A stretch of 64,000 nt of DNA, from contig CM060734.1 of assembly GCA_030704615.1 (NCBI GenBank), positions 36,100,042 through 36,164,041 of the forward strand, read 5' to 3'. Source of the DNA: Takakia lepidozioides (Eukaryota; Streptophyta; Takakiopsida; Takakiales; Takakiaceae). Both the position numbers and the translations under genes were made by a program. This document shows positions 1 to 12,055 of the stretch, piece after piece. The notes beneath the pieces are model-generated. The model did no database searches. It saw nothing but the letters and a program-made list of their open reading frames with translations, and was not told the origin of the DNA. Each line of letters opens with the position of its first letter. Position 1 is the stretch's first letter.

Positions 1-763
1 ACAATAGATCCACAATTTCTCTACTGCTTCTCCTCTTCAATCCTCTTGTCCTGGAAATGTGAGAGACTAATTGTCTCTCGTTGACATTTTGTGTGGTAAC
101 CAATTGCATAGCTGTATCAATCGTAGCAAGTCTTGCTGCGATCAAAGATGCATAGGTTGCTTGATGCTTGTGATTCATGGTATCACTTGAAATAATAAGA
201 AAGTAGCCACCACCGTCAAGCTCCGAGCGATGTACTGTTATGAAACATATTCTGATTTGTTTTGGCTCTCTACTTCCTGTGTTCACCAACAACAAGTACT
301 CGTCAAGTATAACTCTATCAAACCGTCTATAACAGGTCGTGTAAGGTCTGCAACCGGCACATACAGGTAAGTGGACACTGCAATCAATTCGCGGTACTCG
401 TGCGCTGAGCTCCCATATCATCCCATTTTATCGGGGTGCTCTACAAACACGCTAGCTCGGTGACCGGGGCCTGCCACACGATACATGGAAGTACCCTGCC
501 ATTTTTGTCCGTTTCCTCCTTAAACGGTGGGCCGGGTATATGGAAGGCCGCTCCAAGACCCGACGGATATCCGACCAATACCCGTCAATACCCAGCAGAT
601 TTTTACATCTGGTCCGGGTCCGTGTATTACCAACATGATAAACAGCGGATCCGGATATGCACCCAGTTATTAATATTAGGGCTCTCCCGAACTGAGCGTA
701 AATTATGGTGTCTCTTCACCACAAGGGCTACTGCCAGCTGAAAGGTGTCACCTTCATGACACA
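1..763. other. No recognised gene
   Basis: Only short open frames with no recognisable motif are present, on either strand. Nothing in the interval supports a gene, RNA or repeat call. Confidence 0.5.
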
Positions 764-837
764 CCAAACCGTGGTTTGAACCCACAACCACATCGAACGT
801 GGTATGTGCCCATTATCACTGAGCTACATGCTGGTTG
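764..837 (-). repeat. tRNA-like sequence, probably a tRNA-derived SINE head
   Basis: On the minus strand an A-box-like block (TAGCTCAGTGATAATGGG, 826-809) is followed about 25 nt later by a B-box/T-loop block (GGGTTCAAACCAC, 783-771). Order and spacing match the internal RNA polymerase III promoter of tRNA genes. The T-stem pairs only partly and the acceptor arms do not form a clean 7-bp helix. I therefore read it as a tRNA-derived SINE head or tRNA pseudogene rather than a working tRNA. Confidence 0.45.
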
Positions 838-932
838 TCCACCAAATGAATATCTAACACCAAAGATGTTTTATACCTATAACCGGCGGGCCTAACAGTG
901 GTGGATACCTAGTCCATATTTAGTAGGAGCAG

Positions 933-990
933 CCTGATTTGTGAGCTGTGACTCCCAAGTGTTTCCCTTTTTCTTAAAAAATATAAAAAA
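933..990 (+). repeat. 5'-truncated LINE 3' tail, copy 1
   Basis: This segment matches, with few changes, a roughly 42-bp block also found at 36508-36545 (plus) and 50143-50184 (minus). All copies run CCTGATTTGTGAGCTGT, then a CTCCCA(A/G)GTGTTTCCCTTT-type block, then an A-rich tract. The 50.1-kb copy lies at the 3' end of a LINE coding fragment, so this copy is inferred to be a very short, 5'-truncated insertion of the same family. Confidence 0.5.
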
Positions 991-3039
991 GGGAACCATG
1001 GAAAAATAACCGTATGAAATGTCCATGCTGGGGTAACACCCTAACCCAACCACCAAGGGATATCTTCAAATTTCAATAGTGGATTCACCCTAAGATTTTG
1101 TTAATTTTTATTGTTTTAAAGTAAACAACTGGGAGGGCGCGGAATCAATGGGACCCCTACAGAGGAAAAACTAACCTCTTTCCAAGTACACTGCTCAAGG
1201 GCACAACCCAGGGAAGGGGAAGAATATAATGCATGTCATGATTTTGACCCACAACAGGTTCTCAGGATGAATAGGCATCAAAATTTTATTTGTTGGATGA
1301 GTAAGGGCCAGTACTGGTAACTTAGGGCTAGGTATTCTTCATCCTCCAAAGCGTTGCCTGAAAAACAAGTAGAAGAACCATCCAAAAGCAACATAAAACA
1401 AAAACATTTCACCCAACTAGAACATTATAATCTCTTACATTTTACGGTCAAAAGCTCTAAATTTTTCACACTGACAGAATAAGTCAGTGAGCCCCAGTGT
1501 ATACGGTCAGTTTTCCTGGATCTCATGTGGGTGCCAGATATGGAGGTTTTAGTGGGCAGGGGTTGGCCCAAGTAACTTATGCTCGTCTTGTACCTGCAAA
1601 TGGAAATGAACCACTAGGTATCGTCTGGCGTCACCTTCCTGGTCATGTCTGAAACCTACGCAAAAACCCTAATTCTCTAGAATCCTTTTCAACGAAATTG
1701 CAGATGCCTTCCTGGTCTTTCGAGATGACAGAATCAGGTAACTCGAGCACCGCTTACTACATGTGTGTTGGCACGGTTCAGGCTGGCCAGTCTGAGGATG
1801 GAGATGGGAAGATGGGACGGGACAAGTGCAGCGTGCTAAATGTTTATGCCCGGCCTGTGCTAGGGAAGACACAAGAGGTTGAGATCGAGGAACGCATTTC
1901 TTCTTTCACTGTCCACTCTACTACGAAATCCGCGGCCGCTACTACTCCCTCTTCAGTCTCTGACAGATTTTCATTATGAGGACCGGAGTGGCATATTTGC
2001 ATGAGGCTCTCGAACTTGGAGATCTCTCGATATTATAAACTAGGTTTGGGCTTCTTTGAAGGCCCCACTTTTCCTTGTTTCTTGCTTTCTTTGTCTTGAG
2101 CTTTCCGCGGACGTTGTGAAGTTTACTTTATTCTTCTCCTTTCTCCTCGTGTCTCTGGCATTGTACTACTCGCGTGGCTTCTGCGACATGGAGAGGTTCG
2201 CAGCCATGTTTGGAGTAAGAAGTGCAACTTGCAAGATGTTACAAGATATGGGGCTCCAACCTCCACGACAAGCTCCTTCTGCTCGACAGTCGCGGCTGCA
2301 GCAAGCCCCACAGGTTCTCATCTCATCTCAGCTCTATCCTTTTCCATCCCAAGTGTCCTGGCGGTACTGCAAGATAGAGGGCTAGAGGAGCGGTGCTGGA
2401 CTCATACCCGTGATTCCTACGATTGCGTCCATGCCAGGCCTTCAACAGTCAATCCCCAGGATTTGGTTTTGGTACTTTAGGGGTAATAATCTCGTGTACA
2501 TCAGAGACAGCAGTCGCAGAGGATGGGCAATGATGCTCCATGTGAGTGTGCAACGTATGGTGATCATTGAATTGTGGGTGCAGCTCCATGACTTGCATCT
2601 GTATACCTTGCATCCTACTGGTAGCGCAAACCGCAGTCAAGGCCTATTGAAAATAGGAGGTCATAGCCCTACAAATGGGCATGACTGAGCTCACTAAAGT
2701 CTAGAGGAGTACCAGCTGAAGAGTCATGTGGGTTACCATAGAATGGATCAGAAGACTGAGAGACCTTGAGATCAGTGTGTCTATGTACTCTGGCCTCCAA
2801 TTTCCTACCACAAACTTGCATTGGGAATATAATAAACCTGTATGTGCCCTCAATGGATAGAAGGATACTATCTATCTAGCTCTGGATAGAACCCACCCCC
2901 AAAAGGGGGCAGTACGCACAAGGGGAAGAGGCTCTTATTTAGGCTAACTGCAGTTGGCTCTCTCTCTCTCTCCCTTTCATACTACCGGTGTCAGCCCCTG
3001 ACAAAGGTAGTTTCTGTCCCTTTGTGTTCCGGTCAAACT
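991..3039. other. No recognised gene
   Basis: Several frames of 60-110 codons are open here (for example 1698-1979 and 2056-2385, plus strand), but none shows a domain or clear coding character. The 2830-3000 stretch has a CT-rich run before the tandem duplication and could belong to a decayed element; I could not find a partner copy. Confidence 0.4.
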
Positions 3040-3155
3040 GGGGGCAGGGTCTAAGGCCACAAGGCTACGGCAAACAATGTCTTATGAGTACATTTCTGGG
3101 GGCACGGGGTCTAAAGGCCAGAAGGCTTTGGAAAACAAGTCTTATGAGTACATTC
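3040..3155. repeat. Two-copy tandem duplication, ~58-bp unit
   Basis: Two diverged units lie head to tail. Each begins with a GGGGGCA-(C)GGGTCTAA-type block, passes through an AAGGC-rich middle and ends in TCTTATGAGTACATT. The second copy starts at 3098. Confidence 0.7.
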
Positions 3156-6100
3156 TCTCTCTCGTCCTTGGCTTGCCGGTCACAATAATTTCTCTTTCTT
3201 TTCTTCTCTCCAATAATCTCTTTTTCTCGTCTGTCTTCTGTTCTCCACCCACTGATTAGTGGAGATTAGTAGATTAGCATCGACATTCCAGATGATCAAT
3301 CTACCCTGAGTGATATCGTAAGAGGTACATACTATACTGGATGAAAGAGATGCCCAGGAGGGGATCAACAAAGGATTGGATAGAAATTTCTGTGGAAGAA
3401 GCTTCTTTCGAGAAGCTGTCGAGACCACACTTTAAAGGACCAGTCTGATTACTGTGGACTGGTGGGAGAGCAACTGCAGCCACACCTATATTTAAAGTTA
3501 GATTACAGATGAAGCCCTAAATCCAATGATGAAATTGTTATATTTGAAGTAAGACCTAGGCTTTTGCACTGTGCCTAATTTGTTCCAGAACACTACATGA
3601 GAAATTTTGCTTAGCCTCCCCTGAGATGAGAGCATCCTACACCAGGATCCCTTTTTCTCAGGCATCCAAGAGTAGAGGTTCAGCAGATTTTGCCTTCTCA
3701 GGGTTTGTCATTTACATTGCCAAATTTCTATGAATAACAAGAGTACTTGAAGAAACGGAAAAATGGGGGGAAAATCAAGGCTGTATGTACATGAGTATGT
3801 TCAAAGAAAATCTGTCGTCCAGCATCTGTAGATATGAAATAATACTTTGTTTTTCCCCTCAAATATTTCGACGCGTAAAATATATTTGTAAGAAGGGATC
3901 TTGGTGGCGGCTGGCTTTCAACATCTCAGCGCTCATGAAGTTCCAAGAGTCATTGACGGTGGGAGTTTACTCCTCCCAAAAGTGGAAAATGTAAGAAGGA
4001 TCTTGTCTCTGACGTATTTTGTAATGGATTGCAGTAGATAAGAGATTATCTATATCAAAAGGTTACTTAAGGCGTCTCTTGGCACCCTATGTGAAAGAAA
4101 AGTGCTTGTACAAGAGAGAGTTACTGCCTAAGTACTTTAAGCCATTTTTTCTTTGCTTCCAAGGGACACGTTTGAAATTAGAGCGTTCAGGGAGTGTCTA
4201 AACCATGCAGATGACGATGAATTGTTTCATGAGAGATCAGTGCATTCGGGAGAAAAGGCTTTCTTGTGTGCAAAGTATGAAGGCCCTGAGGCAAAACAAC
4301 AATTTGAAGGGCAACCTGTGCGATCTATAATTTCCTTCAGAATAGAAGGTGGTGTTAAAATGCATATGGCTTCCTGTCACAGTTGGGTGTCCTCTTCCTA
4401 ATAATTTCTAGAAACACGAGATTTTGTCACCTCTGGATCTTTTCATAGTTCTAAGATTTCCCTAACTATATTGGGGAGACAGTATGACATCAAATGAAAT
4501 GCACACATCAATTTCAAAGGCCAAGTTTGATGGATCTGTTGAGATCCCGTCAAGCTAAAGCTGCAAAGCCATTTTGATAATGACTAGGCACAATGCAGGA
4601 TCCACCAAGTAAGGAGGGCCCAGGGCTTAGCCAAACATTGGGATGTACAAAGGGCCTCGACCCTTCTGTGCAGGCTTCAACTTTGCAAAAGCTCCCTTAA
4701 GATCACTTAAACTTGTGTGCGCGATTAAGCAAGAATCTCAAGGTTGCGAAGCTTCCCCTGACCAGGAGGAACCTCTTCCAGGCCTGCTTCGAAAGGAACC
4801 AGGTGCAGCCAGCTATCAATGATCTCATTCAACCTTCCATGAACCCAATGAAGAACAACCCTTTCGAGCGGGGGAGGGGATTGCATATGGATATGGATAC
4901 TGCAAATGTATGCTCCTTTAAATTAAACATAAATGTGCATGCGACTTGAACTGAAGTTCTTAAAGACATGAAAAAACCAGCGGCGAGTACAATTTCCATA
5001 TCAACAGCGCTGCATTGAAGCCCACAGAAGGACAATCTCTTAGCAGCCAACCAAAGCTCTTTCTGGCTGAGTTTTATAAAGATTTGAAGAGCACTTGCCC
5101 TTCACAACCGAGTGGTCATTGGCGGAGTCAAAGTACAGCAGTGTTGACCGACTGCTTTGTTATAACTGCGTGGTGGTGGCACTCTGAACTTCTCGGTAGT
5201 GCGTCCGTGCGGAGTGATAAAGTGGGTTTTTCCAGGGCTTGGAAGTCCTCCTCAGGCCTCCGGGGGGAGTTCCGTTACCCGTAAGGGCAATTGGCTACTA
5301 GAGAAAGACAAACAAGCTTCTAGTCCTCGCTAGGATCCACTGATCAACAAACATTTTATGGCCCACAAAGATGGTTCTTGGATAAAGTGCAAATTGTTGC
5401 TTGCTCAAATAAGTACATCTCGCTCTCCACGTTAGCTGTACGCTTACGTAACGATTGAAATTAATCTATGAGAGAGGGAGGAACTTTGTGTGCGCCAGTG
5501 TCTTGTACAGTGCATCGGCCTATGTTGGGGAGGAGAGCTTCCGGAAAGTCTGTAGTGTCTCAATCTTGTCAATGGTTCATCTCTAGTTTTCTCAAGTAAC
5601 TGGTTCTAACGTTCTAACTTATTTCAGCACAATTTTTTTTCATTTTATTCACACCTGCTAGCATCTTTGGGGAAGTGGTCCGTTCGACAGCAGGTCGACT
5701 TGCGCATAATCATCGGATATACAGTTGACCGCCTCGTAGTTTTTGTGGAAAGTTTTCCAGTTACGTACGCTGGGCAGAAACAACTGCACATTTCCTCGAC
5801 CCACCTGGCTCTCCCAAGAAAAAGAGAAATGATCTACTAATGGTGACATTCTTGTTTTGCTAGAAGTGGGCAAGCAGCGCCATATAGACTTGGGATCACG
5901 CAGCTTGGCTTCAGTAATGTCACGTCACAATGTGCAGAGGAGTGAACGAGAGAAATAATCTCACATAAGCTTTTCAGCATCACAGCAGAGGCGCGCAGCT
6001 CGATCCTGTCATCTAATTGAATGAATTCAGAACTCTGGAACTGCTGTCGTGATCGTTTTTGTAGAAGAGTGACGACGATAAGAAGCGTCAACCGAAAGTG

Positions 6101-6641
6101 TGTGTGCTCTCCCTTTCAGGATCGGTTTTCCGACAATTCTATTCAAGAGATTATGTCAAGTTGGTCCCTTTCGAGTTCTGGGACTCTCTTTAGTAACTCG
6201 CCAACTGTGAATGGATGAATTAGTTCCATCTAAACCTGACCTGCAAGTTGCTATGTCAAATAAGATATCCATGGGTTTCTTGTGTAGCAATTAATTTGAA
6301 TAGGGGTTTGGGGTGATGGACAATTGCATCGATACCGTTTGGACTCACTTGCAGAGGATCGAAGCCTGATCAATGTTGTGGCCTCTGTAAGCTTTTAGTC
6401 AGACCTCTAGTTGAATTCTTATTACAGCGCCAAGTGGGGTGGAGCTTGCCTGGGAATCCGCGGATGGTGGCCCGCAAACCAGCAAAAAACGGTCCCAAAT
6501 ACCTCGATGACAAGAAAAAAGGGTCAGCCACAAAGAAAGGAATCCCAAGTTGCTTACATTCCTAGGTTTTACACTTGTATTCTATTCGTACGATGACATA
6601 AAAGCGTTGACTACTGTTCTCTCAACTTGTCACCACAGTCT
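3156..6641. other. No recognised gene
   Basis: No ORF with a recognisable family, no terminal repeats and no RNA gene were identified. Open frames stay below about 90 codons. Confidence 0.4.
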
Positions 6642-6770
6642 GTTGTGACCGTTCACTCAACCGTCTTGCATTGGTCCCTCATCTTAAGGGACCGAGGGGA
6701 AGGCTTGAAGCGTCACACTCTCAGTTGTGAACGTTTACTCAAGCGTCTTGCATTGGTCCCTCATCTTCAG
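6642..6770. repeat. Direct repeat, ~46-bp units 82 bp apart
   Basis: A block starting GTTGTGA at 6642 and again at 6724 shares the string GTCTTGCATTGGTCCCTCAT with only a few mismatches around it. The pattern is that of an 82-bp local duplication. Confidence 0.7.
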
Positions 6771-7667
6771 TGATCAGAAAATTGGCATAACCCACAAGTG
6801 TAAACAGCAGGTTTTAAACTCAGTAATAAGGTTATTACCCCGGTAGTTGAAGGACCATTTTCACACAATCACCAGCACGACTGAAATAGAGTACAGAACC
6901 CGAAATTTGGTTGAAATCAATCAGCTCATGCATGTCATACCGGCTGTCTCTAACGGTAGGACTCGAAGTAGAACTTGTACTCTTATTACTTGGGCCTACT
7001 GCAAGAAAGAAATGCATTGGGCCCGAGTTCTCCCAATCTCAACAAGCATTGGATTGATTAATGATTGCCACGCACAAAGCCAACGGTAGTCCATGTGTGC
7101 ATGATAACTTACAGAGGGAGAAGCACGATACGTCACAGTACACAGGCATGCACGTGTCTGTACTCATCCATGCGAGTTTATCAACCTTATCCTCGCTGTG
7201 CCTGCTCTGTCAGGACTCAGGACGGAAGCGGGGGATGAAAACAGATGTTCCATCCACGTCATCCGACGACCCATTTAGGGGTCAACTCTCCCTACCGATG
7301 GGATACGTTTGACCGAAGCAGATCTTCTTTTCTTTTCCATTTTTGGAAATGAACGTCCGTATGAAGGGTCAGTTTTTAAACTGTAAATAACTTAGGTGAG
7401 TGAAATGAGAAAATCAAAGAAAGAGAAGAAGGAGGAGGAGGAGGGCCCCATTAAGACAACGGTTGCCTGACGGCTATAGCCTGACACATTTTGTCTCAAT
7501 TTATCTACTCCAAAGTTTTTTTAATTTGTGCTAATGGGTACTAAAATGGGTATGTAACTTTTTTCTACTATCCTTCTAGCAAAATGGCAGGTGGATGATT
7601 GGAGATTAATCTGCATGCAGTTCTGCTTATGGACAAACCCCTACATCATATTGTTTTTATGTACTAT

Positions 7668-8013
7668 AGAACGGGCTCGCCCAAAGGCCGCTTACAGGGC
7701 AGAATCGGCCAAACACGGCCGTTCACTGGCGTTAAAAGCAGGTGTGGCGGATTCTCGCCCGCTACATGGCGCAATATGATTGCGGTTCGATCATCCCATA
7801 TCGATTGCCCAGATTCATAGCCCTGGAGAGGATATAAACGGGCGAGCCTCATGGGAAGGAGGGCGGGTTGATGGCTGACTACATGGGCCTCGGTGGTAGG
7901 TCTGCCGTCCTCTGTGCATAATCGGCCATCCCTGCCGATTCTGCCCTGGGTGGCCTATTCTGCCTGAGAATTAGGCCGAAAAAGTGGCAGAATCTGCCAC
8001 ACCTGCTTTTAAC
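7668..8013. mobile_element. Fold-back / MITE-like element with nested inverted repeats
   Basis: A 27-bp inverted repeat pairs 7731-7757 with 7987-8013; the shared core is GTTAAAAGCAGGTGTGGC and about 25 of 27 positions match. A second inverted pair, around GGCAGAATCGGC, links 7697-7710 with 7934-7947. A third, GGCTCGCCC/GGGCGAGCC, links about 7673 with 7840. The segment could fold into a long imperfect hairpin, as fold-back elements and MITEs do. No coding capacity and no convincing target duplication were seen. Confidence 0.55.
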
Positions 8014-8264
8014 GGAAACAACAACGCTGTAATTGTTATGAACGATAGTTTAAACGTTTAAACTTCCTATGGAGGAGGAAGAGAAGAACTTCCAGCTCAA
8101 CTCTTTGGACTGTGAGGATGGGTCTGATCATGTGGTTGAGTCAGCTATTATGACGCTAATTTTATAATATAACTTTTATGTAAGGGGAGAGTAACATTGA
8201 TTACCTAGTCTACCTAGAAATGGATACATTAATTTAAGCCTCTCATTTTTGAATAATTGGGAGT

Positions 8265-8625
8265 TTATGTCGCGTGTGGGACAGGGCGCGCACGCCCGTA
8301 CGGACGGGGTCGCCCTCCCCCGCCCCACCCACCCCCACCTACCAGCGCGGTCGGCAGCCCCGCAGCCACCCGCGGCCCTGCCTGCATGCCGCCCAGCCCG
8401 CCCCCGGACCGCGGCCACCGCCCGCCCTCGCCACTGGGTCCGCCCGCCATCGGTCCCCAGTGGGTCTGCCCGGGATGGGGTCTGCCCAAGCTCGGTCTGC
8501 CCGCTGCTGGCGCATGTCGCCCGGCAGACCACCCCAGACCGGCACAACAGACCCAGACCTACGTGGCGCGCATCTGCCCGTCCAGATCCGGTTTTGTCCA
8601 GACCGTCCGGATTTAGGGCATGCCA
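8265..8625. other. GC-rich island
   Basis: Composition jumps from AT-rich to strongly GC-rich for about 360 bp and then returns abruptly. The low stop density opens long frames on both strands, but these overlap each other and lack domains, so I treat them as composition artefacts. GGTCTGCCC recurs several times in 8460-8500. It may be a CpG-island promoter, a captured fragment or a degenerate tandem repeat. Confidence 0.4.
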
Positions 8626-8906
8626 TGGCACTCGCCGATCTCCTCAGACCCCCTTTGCTTCTTCTTTTTTTCTCTGTTGCCGGTGTTGTTTGCTGCTGTT
8701 TGTTGTTTGACTGTTTAGAACCAACAGTCTCGCCGGTTGTGAAGAATCCCTTTGCATGACTCCATGGACTCTCTGGCAACTTCGGAGTCCATCGTTTCAA
8801 GCCACAGCCTCTTTTGTTCATATGCTTCTACTTGACGACATGTGGGCAACGGTATGGGCAACACGTGTATTTTGGAGAGGACGGCACGTGGCGTAATATG
8901 CATGGA

Positions 8907-9036
8907 GTGGGTGTGTAGTACTTTACTGCCTATACTGTAGGTCATTCCACATAGCTGTGGAGCATACCATAGTGGGTGTGAAATATTCTACTGCTGATGT
9001 TGTAGGTCATTCCACAAAAATGTGGAGGATGCCAGA
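8907..9036. repeat. Two-copy tandem duplication, 65-bp unit
   Basis: The two units start at 8907 and 8972. Both run GTGGGTGTG, then GTAGGTCATTCCACA, then TGTGGAG. Each copy holds a small hairpin between TCCACA and TGTGGA. The array lies just past the 3' end of the En/Spm-like gene and could be subterminal repeat material of a CACTA-type element; that is inference. Confidence 0.65.
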
Positions 9037-9468
9037 GGCAAGCTGCGGTTGATTTCACATATTTGTGACGTCATGGTGTGCACAATTAATCCACAGGCAT
9101 CATGATCATATCACAAATCGTGATACTGTCCACACTGTCAGTTTCATAGAAATATGACTCATATACATAAACACAATTCCAAAGCATCACGGCAACAACC
9201 TGCTCATGACATGTACAATTGACTAAGCATGGCCAGAACAACAGAAAGAATGACCAGATGCAAGGGTGCTTCAAAGTTGGGTACGCCCTTCATTGCCCAA
9301 ATACAGTTTAGTCTGAACATGCAAGTATTACAGAGTCTACACTGCTGATCACAACCCCACAATGTACCCAAATCCTACATTGATGCGCAAAATCACGAAG
9401 AAAAGGTGAAATCGATATGAAGTGGCGTTCAGTCAAAATTGCCTTCAAACTGAGGATCCCCCACAACC

Positions 9469-11622
9469 TCATGTTCGGGTCAGTTTGAGGAACTTGGCAG
9501 ACCACAGGGTCGTGCTGCCTACAGTGTCACTGAGCATCACAATGGGAGGCCTAACATCATTGTTGGGGTATGGTAGAGCAACATCTGCCCCATGTACTGC
9601 TTCAACCGAGACAACATGATAATCGGCATGAACAACATAAGCCGCATGTCGCATCATTTTTCCGTAGGTGTGGACAAGTCCACACCCCAATATATGGCCC
9701 ACGCTTGCCTTCCGTTTGGGTGCATTGGGGTCAAACATTGTGACCTTGTCACCAACCTGAAACTGGAACAGCCAACACCACCAATGTGTGCCCTTGTCAT
9801 TTGTTATGCACATGAAACAGTTATGGACAGGGAAAACGCGAGATGTCATCATATAGCCCTGCAAACAAAATACGGATGTACTTTCACGAAGGGAAACTTA
9901 CAACAGGAGCCGGCGCTTTGAAGCTTCCCATACGGCTCCCATCAACGTTGCTGGCAGCAAGTCTTGCGGACTTCTTGGTCATCTTCACCGCAACAATTTC
10001 CTTTGGTGGCTTCTGAATCAATAGAAACCCACACATGTACACAAAATTCATGAACGGCCTGCAGGTATTGCATAATCGACTTGGAACAGCACAAGAATAT
10101 AGGAACACGAGTACTTACCGAACAACGGCCAATTTTGTTGTTGAATCAATGTTCTTCCCTGCCCCAACAATAACCACTCCTGTGCCCTTAGCCCCTGCCC
10201 CTATGTCTTGGGCACTCTGTCTAAGTTCTGCTGGTGTGATCCTCCACTACAGGCACTCCCTTCTCAATAAGGGGGGATAGATCATCATTGGCACCATAAT
10301 TAAGGCAAGGATCGTCACATGCCATGTTCTGAACTTTGTCCTCACCTGTGGCATCTTCTTCCACAATACTGCCCCCTTTCCTTTGTCCACTGCCTCCACT
10401 GCTAGGAGGCTGCTCACCTGTATTTGTCATTTCCACAGTAGCCGCAGGTGGGACAACACCATGAACAGGGGGCGACAACTCACACACAATGTTTGATGTT
10501 GATGGAGATTCATCCCTCGGCAGGTCCAAACCGAGCTTCGCTGCCAATGCCATGTTGAACTTCTCTGTCTTAGATACTGCAGCGGCAAACATGGATTTCA
10601 CTACGTGCAATTCCAATTTGTGCTCCATTGAGCTGGCCTCCATTGTATGTTTCCATCCTTCCAAGCCATCAAGCCGAGAAGCCAATGCTCCAAGGCCCTG
10701 CCACAAATAGAGTGCAAATACGATTCAATACATCGATTGCACTAGCCATGCGAGGTAATTTATTGGCATATGTACAAGAAGGCAAAACCATAAATAATTG
10801 ACAAGCACCTCATTGCAACAAATACAGGTGGGTTAGTTACTTACAGAACGGGTGGCCCCTGCTGAATCAGAACCATACCCCTTGTTGCTATTCTTGCTTC
10901 CCGAAATTTCGGATAGCAGTGGAGGACGACCACTTGTCTTAGCCTACACATGGACAGGATATGGGAATATTAGTGCCATCCTCTAAGAGTAAGATACAAA
11001 TGACAAGACACCTCAATACCTGAATATATTGGCAATGTCATGAGACAAGCAGATTTACCAGACGTTCCTCAACGCCGCTAAGGCCACTGCGTCCAGATCT
11101 CGAAGGGGCACCAACATGCCCCCTTGCATGCTTACCATTATCACGACTCTTTTGCCATTCGGGCGTGTTCCAATGCCTCACTAATTCTGCCCAAGTCTTG
11201 TCCGCAACATAGTGGGGCTTAGGTTTGCCACGGGAGTACACTTTTCTAAACAATTTGATGCGCTGGTATTTAATGACGCCTCCAATCTCAGTTCGAAGTT
11301 GGGCGCCACTTATCCCAGGAGGTAAATATTCCCAATCATCTGCTAATAGTTCACCCACCTCGTCAATCAGACTTTGAGGTTGAAGATGGATGGGCATAGA
11401 ACAGTCCAGCACACGTTGGCATTGCCCTTGCAGGGCTGCCAGCCAGTCATTCCGTGCATCCCCGCATGGACCCTTTTTGCCACAGGCAACTATGAATCTC
11501 TTTTGCCCAGCACCCACATTTACACAAGTCGTTTCTTTCAACCCTTTCCGTGCTACTCTCCTCGCCTTGCGCAAAAAATTGGCTCTGTCCTTGCCAGTCA
11601 AATGTTGCGCATTTGGAGTCAT
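9469..11622 (-). CDS. En/Spm (TNP1/Ptta)-like protein, multi-exon
   Basis: Exons that can be supported are 11622-11059, 10943-10845, 10697-10346, 10227-10119, 10012-9902 and 9858-9469, most with GT-AG borders close to consensus (for example TTCT/GTAAGT at 10845). The first exon has a basic, alpha-helical stretch and a W-x-E-L-V-x-H-W-N-T-P-E-W motif followed by a K/R/G-rich tail, as in plant Ptta/En-Spm proteins. The last exon has VGDKVTMFDP, a ...VGH... segment and ALPYPNND, resembling the Tnp1/En-Spm-like domain. Exon 2 is Gly/Ser-rich and exon 3 has a helical segment. Proteins of this type bind subterminal repeats of CACTA elements; the catalytic TNP2 transposase is not recognised here. 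Phases fit except between the fourth and fifth exons, where a 1-nt discrepancy suggests an error in my model or decay. It may be an element gene or a domesticated copy. Confidence 0.6.
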
Positions 11623-11650
11623 ATTGGAATCACGGGCCTACTCTCCTCCC

Positions 11651-12055
11651 TCACAACCTGCAACATGGGCCCCTGCGGGCGGACATGAACCCTGCCACGC
11701 ACCAACGTGGGGTGTGGGGTGGACAGGAATATAACCTGTGCTCGGAGCTGGTGAACTTGGGAAATGAGAGGCCGCGAAGCGGTGCAATTGGGTGAAGCTG
11801 TGGGCTGTCTGGATAAGGGCCATGCAGCGGCGCACTATACATGGGGCTTCTGGGATACGTTGCCTGGGGAGGATACACAGGTAGGGGAGGGTTGGGATGA
11901 GGGTACCACACACCTTCGTGGTAGTGCCCATGCTGAACAGGAGCATGTTGTGCTTCCCCAGTTTGCGGAAATGCCCCACACGGAACTGCAGGACTACTTG
12001 GACCTGCACATGACCGGTTTTCCCCTGACGGGCTGTTTGCATTGTAGGACTGCAC
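11651..12055 (-). CDS. Pro/Tyr/His-rich 5' exon of the En/Spm-like gene (probable)
   Basis: A 134-codon minus-strand frame is rich in Pro, Tyr, His and Ser (for example YPHPNPPLPVYPPQ) and lies directly upstream of the En/Spm-like exons in the same direction. Such low-complexity N-termini are common in these proteins. It is in a different frame from the downstream exon. I could not place a convincing splice junction, so the link is inferred. Another frame over the same bases (12042-11638) is also open. Confidence 0.4.
   Translation of the reverse strand: MQSYNANSPSGENRSCAGPSSPAVPCGAFPQTGEAQHAPVQHGHYHEGVWYPHPNPPLPVYPPQATYPRSPMYSAPLHGPYPDSPQLHPIAPLRGLSFPKFTSSEHRLYSCPPHTPRWCVAGFMSARRGPCCRL

Noticed and set aside
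2830-3260. Possible solo LTR
   Set aside because: A CT-rich run is present, but no TG...CA ends, target duplication or second copy could be found.
4153-4401. HSGEKAFLC string resembling a C2H2 zinc-finger linker
   Set aside because: The spaced Cys and His pairs of a finger are absent around it, so the resemblance is probably chance.
8047-8064. Perfect 18-bp palindrome AGTTTAAACGTTTAAACT
   Set aside because: A single short AT-rich palindrome with no associated feature; noted but not interpretable.
8249-8821. Several overlapping ORFs of 119-161 codons on both strands
   Set aside because: They arise from very GC-rich sequence with few stops, overlap in all frames, and have no domain or codon signal.
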